From the NCBI RefSeq assembly GCF_032999765.1, contig NZ_CP136051.1, positions 2,518,417 to 2,582,416 on the forward strand: a stretch of DNA of 64,000 bases. The letters run 5' to 3'. Shown here piece by piece: positions 54,831-63,903 of this stretch. The DNA is from Imperialibacter roseus. Its GTDB lineage: Bacteria; Bacteroidota; Bacteroidia; Cytophagales; Cyclobacteriaceae. A program made the translations under genes and the position numbers. Under the pieces are notes generated by a model. The model worked only from the letters and a program-made list of their open reading frames with translations. It had not been told where the DNA came from and searched no databases. How positions within the stretch are numbered: position 1 is the stretch's first letter; the number at the start of each line of letters is the position of its first letter.

Positions 54831-55988
54831 ATGACCGGACTTGTCGTGCTCGATGTCTTCATCAGCCTGATATTCATTTTTTTGCTTTACAGTCTTTTTG
54901 CTACCACCATTGTGGAGTCTGTCACCTCTTCTTTTGGTTCCAGGGGCAAAAACCTTCTCGCAGGTATTGACAGGATGCTTTCGGATGATGGAAGCACCAA
55001 TAGGTTCAACTACACTTTTCTCAATCTCTTTATTGCTTTTCGTGGCAACGGCTTCACGGAAGCCTTCTACAAACATCCGTCTATTAAATTTCTGGCACAG
55101 AAGGGCTTAGTTAGTCTGGCAACCAGCAGGCCTTCTTACATCGCACCAGAGAGGTTCAGTGCTGCTATGGTCGACTTGTTGAGAAGTGGCGATTACGACG
55201 ACGAAGGAGAAAACATCAGTGCCTCGCTCGGCATCATTCCCCGGTTTGATCTGAAAGAATTGCAAGACCGGATCGATCAGCTCGAAAGCGATATCAGTCA
55301 GTTTGACGCCAAAAAGGATTTGTTTGAATTCGAGGCCTTTTCTGAGGAGTTGGCCTACCTCAAAGGCGACCTCCAAAAAAAAGCCAATCGCAGTAGCGCC
55401 GAAATTCTCAAACCCTTTACCATCGATAAAGAAACTAACTACCAGCTGAAGTCGCTTTGGTACGATGCCGCCAATGACATTGACAAATTCAAGGTATTGA
55501 TAGAGAAATGGTACAACGAGCAAATGGATCGCATTATCGGCTGGTATAAGCGTAAGGTGACTTTCGTGACCTTCCTGATAGGACTCGGCCTGGCAATTGC
55601 ATTTAAAGTCGACACGATTCAAATTGCGTCGGACCTGTCGAAGAACGAAGACATGCGGGCGATGTTTGTGGCAGGGGCAACTGAGTTCCTGGCGCAGCAT
55701 CCCGACGGTGTCGATGCGGAGGCTTTTACTAAGCAGAAGCAGTACATGGACTCCGTAAAAAGCGAAATTGCTAAATACAATGCTGTGTTGAGCAGCCAAA
55801 AAGAAGAAACCGACACATGGCCCGGATTTGGATACCTCATTACAGCCTTCGCTATTTCGTTGGGTGGCCCCTTTTGGTTCGACCTGCTGAATAAGCTGGT
55901 GAAAATCCGAAGCTCTCTACAAATGCCCGTGGCGGCGAGGGAAGAACCCAGGAAGGCAGATGCGGTGGAAGTTAAAGCAGTTGGGTAA
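54831..55988 (+). CDS. Membrane protein with coiled coil, unknown function
   Basis: A 385-residue protein not recognised as any family. An N-terminal segment (residues 5-27) is hydrophobic, residues about 120-190 are charged and helical (coiled coil), and two more hydrophobic segments lie near 244-262 (VTFVTFLIGLGLAIAF) and 325-348 (FGYLITAFAISLGGPFWFDLL). It opens a cluster with a YdjC-type deacetylase and another membrane protein; its stop codon overlaps the next start by one base. A structural or transport role in the envelope is possible. Confidence 0.7.
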   Translation: MTGLVVLDVFISLIFIFLLYSLFATTIVESVTSSFGSRGKNLLAGIDRMLSDDGSTNRFNYTFLNLFIAFRGNGFTEAFYKHPSIKFLAQKGLVSLATSRPSYIAPERFSAAMVDLLRSGDYDDEGENISASLGIIPRFDLKELQDRIDQLESDISQFDAKKDLFEFEAFSEELAYLKGDLQKKANRSSAEILKPFTIDKETNYQLKSLWYDAANDIDKFKVLIEKWYNEQMDRIIGWYKRKVTFVTFLIGLGLAIAFKVDTIQIASDLSKNEDMRAMFVAGATEFLAQHPDGVDAEAFTKQKQYMDSVKSEIAKYNAVLSSQKEETDTWPGFGYLITAFAISLGGPFWFDLLNKLVKIRSSLQMPVAAREEPRKADAVEVKAVG

Positions 55989-57190
55989 TGGAAAAGCTCA
56001 AAGGAACCGTTACTCACCTGGTGAATGTAAGGCTGGATAGGCCGACCGTCAGGGCAAAAAGAGCGCCTGCCTTGCCCGTCGGAACCGTGGTAGAGGTTTC
56101 GCATGCCATCAGAGGCGAGATGTACAAGGAAATCGACATTTGGTACGTGCTAGCCAACCAAACCTTTGTGTGGAGCGGCGCTGTCAACGCCAATTCCGAA
56201 GTGCCATTTATAGAGAAAAAACTAATTGTCACTGCCGATGATATTGGTGTGGTGGACGATATTGATATGGGTGCTAAAGTAGCGCTAAGGTATGGTAGGA
56301 TCAACTCCATCGCCGTATTCGTTAACCGACCTGGAGATACCAAAGGCGATTACCTCAAAGCTTGGCACGACTTCCTGTGCAGCTATGAACGGGTGGGTGA
56401 CAGCCGTAAGCTGTACGAAACCACCCATGTGGGGCTACATTTCACCATCACATCGGGCGAACCCGTATCAACCGGGGATGTAAGCAACCTGCTCAATGGC
56501 AAATATTTCCGCAAATACACCGACTTCGATACGGACTACGAGCGGGAGGCTTTTGTTGAACAGATCAAGGCTGAACTCGATGCGCAGTATGAGAAATTCA
56601 AGGCGGTGTTCAAGCGCAAACCTGACCATTTGACGTCGCATCACGATATACTGACATTCAATAAGCCGCTTTTTCGGCACATGCAGGAGTGGTCACAGAA
56701 AAACGACGTTCCCCTCAGAACGCACAGATTCCTGCCCTCTTCGAAGAGGTTTTGGTACGACACGCTGGTCATCACCGACATTGATCTGCCGTCGATTGAT
56801 AAAATGAATGCATGGGAAGAAGAGTTTGGATCGAGAGTAGAAGGAGCTCAACATACTATTGTCGATCACTATGGGCCACTGCCACCTTTCGCTGTGATCA
56901 GCTACCTGAGCCAGGTGAAGAAAAAGCAGGGTAAGCTAGACGAATGGCTATTTGATTTTTTGGTGAGCAAAGACCACACGAGAGAGATCGTCATCCATTT
57001 GCTCAAAACCACTTTGCGGCGGCAAAGGGACCTGGTGCGCCATTACAAAGACCTGGATACTTCTTACCCGGGAGTCAATATCAAACATTTCGACGGGAGG
57101 GTGGCTGAATACCTGTCACTGGAAAAGGGTAGCCCCTGGAAGTCGGACCCAAGTTTGGCATTGAGCCCTGTGGTGGTGAGGAAGGCGTGA
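55988..57190 (+). CDS. YdjC/ChbG-type carbohydrate deacetylase with N-terminal SH3-like domain
   Basis: A 400-residue protein without signal peptide. Residues about 1-75 look like an SH3-type beta domain (VGTVVEVSHAIRG ... WYVLANQTFVWSGAV). From about 80 the YdjC fold appears: LIVTADDIGVVDD (Asp pair), HVGLHFTIT and HLTSHHD, the metal-binding motifs of deacetylases acting on short N-acetyl-glycans such as diacetylchitobiose or hopanoid sugars. It overlaps the upstream membrane-protein gene by one base, pointing to a shared complex or substrate. Confidence 0.8.
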   Translation: MEKLKGTVTHLVNVRLDRPTVRAKRAPALPVGTVVEVSHAIRGEMYKEIDIWYVLANQTFVWSGAVNANSEVPFIEKKLIVTADDIGVVDDIDMGAKVALRYGRINSIAVFVNRPGDTKGDYLKAWHDFLCSYERVGDSRKLYETTHVGLHFTITSGEPVSTGDVSNLLNGKYFRKYTDFDTDYEREAFVEQIKAELDAQYEKFKAVFKRKPDHLTSHHDILTFNKPLFRHMQEWSQKNDVPLRTHRFLPSSKRFWYDTLVITDIDLPSIDKMNAWEEEFGSRVEGAQHTIVDHYGPLPPFAVISYLSQVKKKQGKLDEWLFDFLVSKDHTREIVIHLLKTTLRRQRDLVRHYKDLDTSYPGVNIKHFDGRVAEYLSLEKGSPWKSDPSLALSPVVVRKA

Positions 57191-57269
57191 TGACATCCCG
57201 GCGGCTGTTTTCAGAGAGGACTTTTTTGTATTTATTATATTAGGTAAGTAAATCAGCTGATCAAAATTT

Positions 57270-58520
57270 ATGGACTTCAAGGGAAAACATACACTGTGGC
57301 TTGTTCGTGGTTTCATACTTCTGCTAGTCATTTGCTTTCAGCAGGGTGCAATGGCACAAGATAGAAAAATCGACCGGGATAAGCTCGGTAAGATCTTCAA
57401 AGCCAATTCCACACAGTTAAGAGAGGCAACGTTTCAGCAGCAAGAAACAGTGCCTGAGATCAACATTGTTGAAGAAGGTGAAATCACGCTGCGGCAAAAC
57501 CAACTAAAGGCGGTTCGTTTTGGCGACAAAGTGGAAGTAGCCGGTGCCGAAGCCCGGGAGGTGCTTCAGCAGCAGGAAACAAGGCCAGTTTTCACAACCG
57601 GCGACACAACCGTATCACCAGAACAGCTGATCCCCGAAGTGTTTGTGCTGCCGGGCCAAACCGAAAGCCAGGACATCAGATACTACATCTTTTTCACCTC
57701 GGCGCTGCCGCTACAGTACGACTTTTCTCAAAATGCCTTTTTGGGCAGCATTAATTTCATTCTGTTGCCTGAGTCGGGAGGTGGCCATTTACCGACAATT
57801 GACCCTGTCTTCATTGAGCCCGCTTCTCTAGAAATAGGAGGCATCAGCCCCGGATGGATAGAGATTGATCATCTCAACCTGCCCTCATCAAGTATCAAGC
57901 TCACAGCTACCGACAACTTGAAGGATTCGGCAGAGCTGAGGCTCCGTACCCGGCTGAATCCTGAAGGATATATCACCAAAGTGGGGGTGAAGTCGCCCCT
58001 TACTATCAAAGCCCGCAAGAAGTTCGCACAGGGCTATGGCATACAGGAAGTGCCCGTTGAAGTGATATTGAAGGGAATAGGAAACGGCAGCGCAGAGATC
58101 AGGTTCTCGTTCGAAGAGGGAGCAGGCACATTGTCGGAGGAGAGTTTTGTGTTGAGCAACAACGAAACAAAAACCGTCTACATCCGCTCCCAGGGAGATG
58201 GGCCTGTGAAGCTGGCTGCCTTCTCCACCGGCTTTAGCTCCAACCTGGAGGGCTTTCAGTACGACTTTCCTTACACCTTTCTCCTTTTCACACTCATAGG
58301 TGGGCTCATTGGAGCCAGCGTTAAATACCTCAAAAGCGACAGCAAATTTTCCTGGAAATCGTTCAGTGGCGGTGTGCTGGTAGGTTTGCTGGCCGTTGGG
58401 CTTTGGTATGTGCTGGGCATCAATATCCTAAGCATCTCCCTCGACGACGTGTACAACGAAGGCTCAGTGCTCCTGATAAGTGCCGTTGGTGCCTGGGGTG
58501 TGGGGTTGAAGTGGGGGTGA
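57270..58520 (+). CDS. Exported protein with C-terminal membrane domain, unknown
   Basis: A 416-residue protein with a signal peptide (ending near GAMAQ), a periplasmic part (residues about 30-325) that contains a repeated short motif QQQET and beta-rich segments, and a C-terminal block of about three hydrophobic segments (PYTFLLFTLIGGLIGASV, SFSGGVLVGLLAVGLWYVL, VLLISAVGAWGVGL). No family was recognised. It belongs with the two genes upstream, 79 bases away. Confidence 0.65.
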   Translation: MDFKGKHTLWLVRGFILLLVICFQQGAMAQDRKIDRDKLGKIFKANSTQLREATFQQQETVPEINIVEEGEITLRQNQLKAVRFGDKVEVAGAEAREVLQQQETRPVFTTGDTTVSPEQLIPEVFVLPGQTESQDIRYYIFFTSALPLQYDFSQNAFLGSINFILLPESGGGHLPTIDPVFIEPASLEIGGISPGWIEIDHLNLPSSSIKLTATDNLKDSAELRLRTRLNPEGYITKVGVKSPLTIKARKKFAQGYGIQEVPVEVILKGIGNGSAEIRFSFEEGAGTLSEESFVLSNNETKTVYIRSQGDGPVKLAAFSTGFSSNLEGFQYDFPYTFLLFTLIGGLIGASVKYLKSDSKFSWKSFSGGVLVGLLAVGLWYVLGINILSISLDDVYNEGSVLLISAVGAWGVGLKWG

Positions 58521-58629
58521 CTTCGTTTACCGACGCTAATCCCTTGTTCACCGACTTCTCTCCGGTCGTGGCCGTTTTGCTGTAGCCAGGGTCATTTTTC
58601 TGCCGTTACTTTCAGAAAAACTTAATCAA

Positions 58630-59349
58630 ATGGATACACGAAACACTTCTCCGGAAAACGCCCAAAGGGCTTCACCTAAATCTAATCGCCCGCTTGCGGG
58701 AGTCATTCTGATAGTCATAGGCTCGGTGCTATTGGCCAGGCAAATGCATCTCGATGTGCCCCGCTGGATCTTCTCATGGGAAATGATCCTGATCGGCGTA
58801 GGATTGTTCATTGGTGCACGCAGGTCGTTTCAGCCTGGTGGATGGATAGTGCCTATTGTCATTGGAACCATTTTTCTTGTTCAGGATGAACTACTGGGTT
58901 ATGAATATCGCCATGTTTTCTGGCCTGTCATCATTATAGGCGCTGGTCTCTATATGATCCTGAGACCAAAACAAAACCGGTGGGAGAGAGGACTTACCAC
59001 GGAAAACTCTTCCGATGACTTTATCGACTCATCTGTGCTTTTCGGAGGTGTGAAAAAAAAGATAATCACTAAGAACTTTCAGGGAGGAAGAATTGACAAC
59101 ATTTTTGGTGGCACTGACCTGGACCTGATGCAAGCCGATTTCCAGGGTACCATCGTGATGGATTTCAGTGTCGCTTTCGGTGGCGTTAAGCTGATAGTAC
59201 CGCCTCATTGGAATATCAGGAACGAGGCCACGGCCATTTTGGGAGGCATCGACGACAAGCGACCAATAGTGCAGGCCGATGACAACAGCAAAGTCCTGAT
59301 ATTGAAGGGCACAGTGATGTTCGGTGGACTGGATATTAAGAGCTACTAG
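58630..59349 (+). CDS. LiaF-like membrane protein
   Basis: A 239-residue protein. Residues about 20-115 hold four short hydrophobic segments (AGVILIVIGSVLLAR, WEMILIGVGLFIG, IVPIVIGTIFLVQ, VFWPVIIIGAGLYMIL), as in the DUF5668/LiaF transmembrane region. The C-terminal part (about 130-239) is a beta-helix-like domain with DSSVLFGGVKKKI, FGGTDLDLMQADF and GGVKLIVPP, as in cell-wall-active-antibiotic response proteins. LiaF proteins modulate a neighbouring two-component system, and LytS/LytR-type genes follow. It is probably the regulator partner. Confidence 0.85.
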   Translation: MDTRNTSPENAQRASPKSNRPLAGVILIVIGSVLLARQMHLDVPRWIFSWEMILIGVGLFIGARRSFQPGGWIVPIVIGTIFLVQDELLGYEYRHVFWPVIIIGAGLYMILRPKQNRWERGLTTENSSDDFIDSSVLFGGVKKKIITKNFQGGRIDNIFGGTDLDLMQADFQGTIVMDFSVAFGGVKLIVPPHWNIRNEATAILGGIDDKRPIVQADDNSKVLILKGTVMFGGLDIKSY

Positions 59350-59351
59350 TG

Positions 59352-59690
59352 ATGGAATGGTACTTGTCAAAAATCGTCTTTGAGATTTGCGCAGGAGATC
59401 GGCCGCAGTTTGATGAAACGCTGCGGCTGATACAAGCCAATAGTGATGAAGAGGCTTTTCAGAAAGCACGAATGCTTGGCCGTAGTGAAGAAGATACTTT
59501 TGCCAACGTGCATAATCAAACAGTGAAGTGGAAGTTCATCGACGTTTGCGATGTGATTCCGGTCGACGAATTAAAAGATGGAGTTGAATTATTTTCGCAA
59601 ATTCACGAACCGGAAGAAAGCACCGCCTATGTTCATTATGTACATCAAAAGGCGGCATTGCTCCAGCTGATGCATAACCCTGTGTTGTAA
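59352..59690 (+). CDS. DUF4288 domain protein
   Basis: A 112-residue cytoplasmic protein of the DUF4288 family (EWYLSKIVFEIC, FDETLRLIQANSDEEAFQKA, KWKFIDVCDVIPVDELKDG). The function is unknown. ATG 59352 follows the LiaF-like stop by two bases; the kinase gene begins two bases after its stop codon, so this is one operon. Confidence 0.82.
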   Translation: MEWYLSKIVFEICAGDRPQFDETLRLIQANSDEEAFQKARMLGRSEEDTFANVHNQTVKWKFIDVCDVIPVDELKDGVELFSQIHEPEESTAYVHYVHQKAALLQLMHNPVL

Positions 59691-59691
59691 C

Positions 59692-60732
59692 ATGACCAAA
59701 CCACTCGTTTCCCACACCACCATCGCCCTGAGCTACCTGGCCTGGTGGATGCTTTGGATGGCCGTTCAAACCTACGCTATGCTGCATGCTGGCTTTGACT
59801 GGGAAACGGCACTGACGGATGCTTCCATCACTCAATTGATCTATGCTGTGGCAGGTTACACCATGAACACCTCCATGCAGGCTTATCAACCGGGCAGAAG
59901 GACGGCAATATTTGTGCTTATGCGAGCAATTGTGTTAAGCGTTATTTGCCTTTTCGCTCAACAATTCATCCTTGAACAGGTCAATGCCAAAACCCCTGGC
60001 TATGAAGCGTTTCTTGGGAATACGCTGGCGGTTCGGGGTACGGTTGGCTTACTCATGATGATGCTGGTGGCGATACTTACCTGGTTTTGGGTGTATGTTA
60101 CTGAAAGGACAGAAACAGAACAACGGAAAGAGGATGCCATGAAGCTTTCCCGTGAGGCAGAACTCAGCCAGCTTCGCCAGCAATTGCAGCCCCACTTTCT
60201 GTTCAACAGCCTCAATTCTATCAGCGCACTGGTAGTCACACGCCCCGAGGAAGCCCGCAGCATGATTCAGCAACTGTCAGACTTTCTGCGTGGAACGGTA
60301 AAAAAAGAAGACGGTAAGCTGGTGACGCTGGAAGAAGAGATGAAGCATTTACAGCTTTACCTCGATATCGAGAAAGTGAGGTTTGGTCATAGGCTACGAG
60401 TAGAAATTTTAAAAAATGATGATTGCATGGCCCACAAACTCCCTTCGCTGCTGTTGCAGCCTATAGTGGAGAACGCCATTAAATTCGGGCTGTATGACAC
60501 GGTAGGAGAAATCACCGTTTCTGTGAAGGCCGCCATGGAGGGCACCATGCTGCAAATTGAAATAAAGAACCCTTTCGATCCTGAAACGTCAGTCACTGCC
60601 AGAGGAACTGGCTTTGGATTGTCGTCGGTAAAACGCAGACTGTACCTGCTTTATCATAGAAACGATTTGCTTCTCACCTCACAGCAGGGAGGAGAATTTA
60701 CCACCACTATCAGAATTCCTCCATCGATATGA
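59692..60732 (+). CDS. LytS-family sensor histidine kinase
   Basis: A 346-residue membrane kinase. Four hydrophobic segments (residues about 10-135), a short linker, a His_kinase domain with LRQQLQPHFLFNSLNSIS (His168) and a HATPase region with PIVENAIKFGL and GTGFGLSSVKRRL. The periplasmic part is almost absent, so it probably senses within the membrane, perhaps through the LiaF-like protein. Its end overlaps the regulator gene by four bases (ATGA). Confidence 0.92.
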   Translation: MTKPLVSHTTIALSYLAWWMLWMAVQTYAMLHAGFDWETALTDASITQLIYAVAGYTMNTSMQAYQPGRRTAIFVLMRAIVLSVICLFAQQFILEQVNAKTPGYEAFLGNTLAVRGTVGLLMMMLVAILTWFWVYVTERTETEQRKEDAMKLSREAELSQLRQQLQPHFLFNSLNSISALVVTRPEEARSMIQQLSDFLRGTVKKEDGKLVTLEEEMKHLQLYLDIEKVRFGHRLRVEILKNDDCMAHKLPSLLLQPIVENAIKFGLYDTVGEITVSVKAAMEGTMLQIEIKNPFDPETSVTARGTGFGLSSVKRRLYLLYHRNDLLLTSQQGGEFTTTIRIPPSI

Positions 60733-61463
60733 TCAAAGTGATACTAATAGATGACGAGCCGCTGGCCCGCACCATGGTAAAAGAATACCTCAGCGCTTAT
60801 GCCGACATTGCCATTGTTGACGAATGCAACGACGGGTTTGAAGGCGTAAAAGCGATTGCGCAACATAAGCCTGACCTTATTTTTCTCGACATTCAGATGC
60901 CAAAAATCAATGGCTTTGAAATGCTTGAGCTGGTAGAGAACCCTCCAGCGGTCATTTTCACCACTGCCTTCGACGAGTATGCCATTCAGGCTTTTGAACA
61001 ACATGCCCTGGATTACCTGCTCAAGCCCTTCAGCAAAGAGCGCCTCGACAAGGCTATTCAAAAATGGAGAGGCCATCAGGGAGGTGCACAGCAGGGCACC
61101 AAAGAACTGCTCGAAAATACCTCGTTGCCCGAAGAGCGGCTGCGCATTGTGGTTAAGAAAGGCAGTAACATTGTGATTCTTCCCATTCAGACCGTGCATT
61201 ATCTGGAAGCGTACGACGACTATGTGAAAATCCACACGAAAGAGGGTTTTTACCTGAAAAAGAAGACCATGGGTCACTTCGAAAAAGTGCTTGATCCTAA
61301 GCAGTTTGTGCGCATTCATCGCTCTTACCTGATGAACCTCCAGGAGCTCACCCGCATTGAGCCTGCAGAAAAAGACAGCCATCTGGCGCTTTTAAGAAGT
61401 GGTACCCGCATTCCGCTGAGCCAGAGTGGTTACGCCAAGTTGAAGGAGGTGCTGGGGATTTGA
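60729..61463 (+). CDS. LytTR-family response regulator
   Basis: A 244-residue regulator with an N-terminal receiver domain (Asp54 in IFLDIQMPKING, Lys in LLKPFSKERL) and a C-terminal LytTR DNA-binding domain (about 135-240, YLEAYDDYVKIHTKEG, FVRIHRSYLMNL). It is the partner of the kinase before it. Target promoters typically carry imperfect direct repeats; none was identified here. Confidence 0.94.
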   Translation: MIKVILIDDEPLARTMVKEYLSAYADIAIVDECNDGFEGVKAIAQHKPDLIFLDIQMPKINGFEMLELVENPPAVIFTTAFDEYAIQAFEQHALDYLLKPFSKERLDKAIQKWRGHQGGAQQGTKELLENTSLPEERLRIVVKKGSNIVILPIQTVHYLEAYDDYVKIHTKEGFYLKKKTMGHFEKVLDPKQFVRIHRSYLMNLQELTRIEPAEKDSHLALLRSGTRIPLSQSGYAKLKEVLGI

Positions 61464-61567
61464 GGTGTGGAGGGCGATAGGGCAATTCAAAAACCAGATC
61501 TACCTGCGACTGCGATGGAAATAATTGTAATTGTGTATATTCAGTTAGTTGGCTGTAATTTCACGGA

Positions 61568-61990
61568 ATGGCAAATCTAACTGGCAAATGGGAAGGCGAG
61601 TATTCAGTTAACATCGGGTCAGACGAGCAGCCTGAGGTTGAGTATCATGCTTTTACCTTAGAAATGCTGGATATAGACGGCGAACTGACCGGAACGGCAC
61701 AAGATTTGACCTTATCCGACGAGCCTTCTAATATCTCAGGATTCCATGACGACGGCTTTATTAGTTTCATCAAGAAGTATAATAGACTTGTCTTTGTGGA
61801 ATCTGATGAATATTTCGGAGACAATTCAATTGAGCATCCAGACATTCATTACTCCGGGACTTTCGATGAAAATGAGAACAGTTTCCAAGGAACCTGGGAG
61901 ATTCACGAAGACCAAGAACGAGATGGCCTTCAGGACTCTTTTGACGATATGTACAATGTAGGGAACTGGTGGATGAAGCTAACGAACTAA
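61568..61990 (+). CDS. Hypothetical protein
   Basis: A 140-residue acidic protein without signal peptide. It begins LTGKWEGEYSVN and contains several beta strands (YHAFTLEMLDIDGELTGTA; IHYSGTFDENENSFQGTWEI), a pattern like small lipocalin- or FABP-like barrels. No family was recognised. The next start codon overlaps its stop (TAATG), so it is coupled to a small membrane protein. Confidence 0.65.
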   Translation: MANLTGKWEGEYSVNIGSDEQPEVEYHAFTLEMLDIDGELTGTAQDLTLSDEPSNISGFHDDGFISFIKKYNRLVFVESDEYFGDNSIEHPDIHYSGTFDENENSFQGTWEIHEDQERDGLQDSFDDMYNVGNWWMKLTN

Positions 61991-62175
61991 TGGAAGGATC
62001 TTTTGACATTATACTTGGCATCTTAATTTCGTTGATCGGACTTCTGCTGATAATCTACGGAGCCAGAAATAAGCCAGCCAAGAGTTCTTATAGCGAATCC
62101 ACCAAATCCACCCATATTCAAGCCTTGATTCTCGGAATCGCCCTTCTTATCGGAGGCCTTTTATATGCTTTCTAA
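61990..62175 (+). CDS. Small membrane protein
   Basis: A 61-residue protein with two hydrophobic segments (IILGILISLIGLLLIIYG and IQALILGIALLIGGLLYAF) around a polar loop. Function unknown. Its start overlaps the preceding stop codon by one base; the ATG at 61990 is preferred to an in-frame upstream codon because of this junction. Confidence 0.6.
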   Translation: MEGSFDIILGILISLIGLLLIIYGARNKPAKSSYSESTKSTHIQALILGIALLIGGLLYAF

Positions 62176-62426
62176 CGCACAGAAATATCGCCAACACATG
62201 CCTATCATGCATGGGGGCTCGGTTGTAATTATGCCGCAGCAGGCTTGGATTGTCCGCCACAAAATATAAATTTATCAATTGAGTGGCTAAGTGCCAGCGG
62301 GAGCAGAACTACATTAAAAACCCCCACTCATCATGAGTCGGCCATTAATTTGCTTGAATTGCTGTTAGTCAAAACGATCAAAGCCTGATAAAGACGCAAC
62401 CAGTATACAAACCAAAAACATTTACC
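62176..62426. other. Noncoding region with a short hairpin, possible cassette boundary
   Basis: The 251 bases between two hypothetical genes hold a hairpin at 62190-62218: GCC, CATGC, seven-base loop, GCATG, GGC. No promoter or gene was recognised. Confidence 0.35.
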
Positions 62427-62633
62427 ATGCCTAAACACAGCGTAAAACTCAATTTGCCTTCCACTGAGATTGGAAGTTCCGACGTAATCATTGATGTGAC
62501 TCAGGACGGTGGCAAGCTAGGTACCTTAAAAATATCAAAAGGAGGACTTGACTGGACGCCAAGGTATGCGAAAATCATCTCTCTGAACTGGACTCAATTT
62601 GACAAACTTCTTCAGGACAATACAAAGAAATAA
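62427..62633 (+). CDS. Conserved small hypothetical protein
   Basis: A 68-residue protein opening MPKHSVKLNLPSTEIG, with strands DVIIDVTQDGGKLGTLKISKG and a WTPRYAKIISLNW segment. It resembles a widespread family of small basic-to-neutral proteins of unknown function that begin in the same way. It stands alone. Confidence 0.72.
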   Translation: MPKHSVKLNLPSTEIGSSDVIIDVTQDGGKLGTLKISKGGLDWTPRYAKIISLNWTQFDKLLQDNTKK

Positions 62634-62744
62634 GGAAAGACAGTCATTGCTGAATAGCCATGCCAGTGTTGCAATTCTTTGTGCCAAAGCCTAACTTCAT
62701 TCGGGGCTGCGCCTGTGCATCCCGATCATTAAACACTACCTACC

Positions 62745-63779
62745 ATGCTTTTTAAATCATTTCTCCCGCTGGCCATTGGCTGCTGGTTGTTTACCTATAC
62801 TGTAGCAGCACAGTCAAATAGCGAAAATGGCAATGGCAACTTTGTCGTTGGTCCCGACTATACAATTGACCCAGCACTCACCGACCTCGGCAACCCCAAA
62901 GGAAAGTACTTCGAGTTTTCCATGCGTTTGGCCGATAGCAAGATTTTTCCAGGTACAGACGCAACGCTTGACTCGAAAAAGCCAGTAAGAGAAACACGGC
63001 AGATCTTTGTGTATGTGCCCGCTGCCTATAAAGATGGCACGAAAGCACCGATACTAGTCACCCTGGATGGCCCAAGTCGATTAGACCTTGTGCGCAACGC
63101 CCTGGACAACCTCACCATTTCAACAGATGCGACTCGCAAATTGCCCGCCTTCATTACCATCGCCGTGCAGAACGGGGGAGACGACAGCAAAGGCAGCGAG
63201 CGGGGCCTTGAGTACGATACTATGTCAGATCGCTTTGCCCGCTTTATCAACGATGAGGTGCTGCCAGCTGTACTCAGCAACCAGGCCATCAAAGCGGCCT
63301 ATCCCAACATCGCCTTTACTGCTGACCCCTGGGGAAAAGCTGTGATGGGTTGCAGCTCTGGCGGTGCTGCTGCACTGACCATGGGCTGGTTCAGGCCAGA
63401 CCTTTTCAGGCGACTGATCACTTATTCTGGCACCTTCGTCGATCAGCAGGACGATGATGCAGCCGAAGAGGCCACCTATCCACTAGGGGCCTGGGAGTAC
63501 CATTCTGGCATGAAGCTCATCGAAACTACGGACAAGAAACCGCTCCGCATTTTTACCCATGTCTCGGAATTCGACCTGCGCTATGACGACGCCGAGGAAA
63601 CCTACCACAACTGGGTAATGGCCAATAACCGCACTGCCGACGCCCTCAAAGCCAGAGGCTACGACTACCGCTATGTTTTCAGCAAAGCCACCAAGCACTG
63701 CGACACCAAAGTGTATGAGTTGACCCTGGCTAATACGCTGGTTTGGATGTGGAAGGGGTACGAGGGAGGTAGTAGGTGA
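62745..63779 (+). CDS. Secreted esterase of the alpha/beta-hydrolase (EstD/Fes-like) family
   Basis: A 344-residue exported protein (signal peptide ending near TVAAQ). The alpha/beta-hydrolase fold shows an oxyanion-side VYVPAAYKDGTKAPILVTLDGP near 89-110, the nucleophile in VMGCSSGGAAAL near 200-211, a possible acid in EFDLRYDD near 275 and a His in TKHCDTKVYE near 320. It resembles enterochelin-esterase/feruloyl-esterase-like enzymes. The substrate is unknown. Confidence 0.85.
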   Translation: MLFKSFLPLAIGCWLFTYTVAAQSNSENGNGNFVVGPDYTIDPALTDLGNPKGKYFEFSMRLADSKIFPGTDATLDSKKPVRETRQIFVYVPAAYKDGTKAPILVTLDGPSRLDLVRNALDNLTISTDATRKLPAFITIAVQNGGDDSKGSERGLEYDTMSDRFARFINDEVLPAVLSNQAIKAAYPNIAFTADPWGKAVMGCSSGGAAALTMGWFRPDLFRRLITYSGTFVDQQDDDAAEEATYPLGAWEYHSGMKLIETTDKKPLRIFTHVSEFDLRYDDAEETYHNWVMANNRTADALKARGYDYRYVFSKATKHCDTKVYELTLANTLVWMWKGYEGGSR

Positions 63780-63903
63780 ACAGTAAGTGCTAAGCAGTAA
63801 TCGGTGTGGGTGCGGCGTCGGACTGCGAGCTGGTTTGGGGGAAAGTGTGGAGAAAACGCTCTTCAGGCAAAGAATTTTTTAAGCCTGGAAAAACGACAGT
63901 GAT

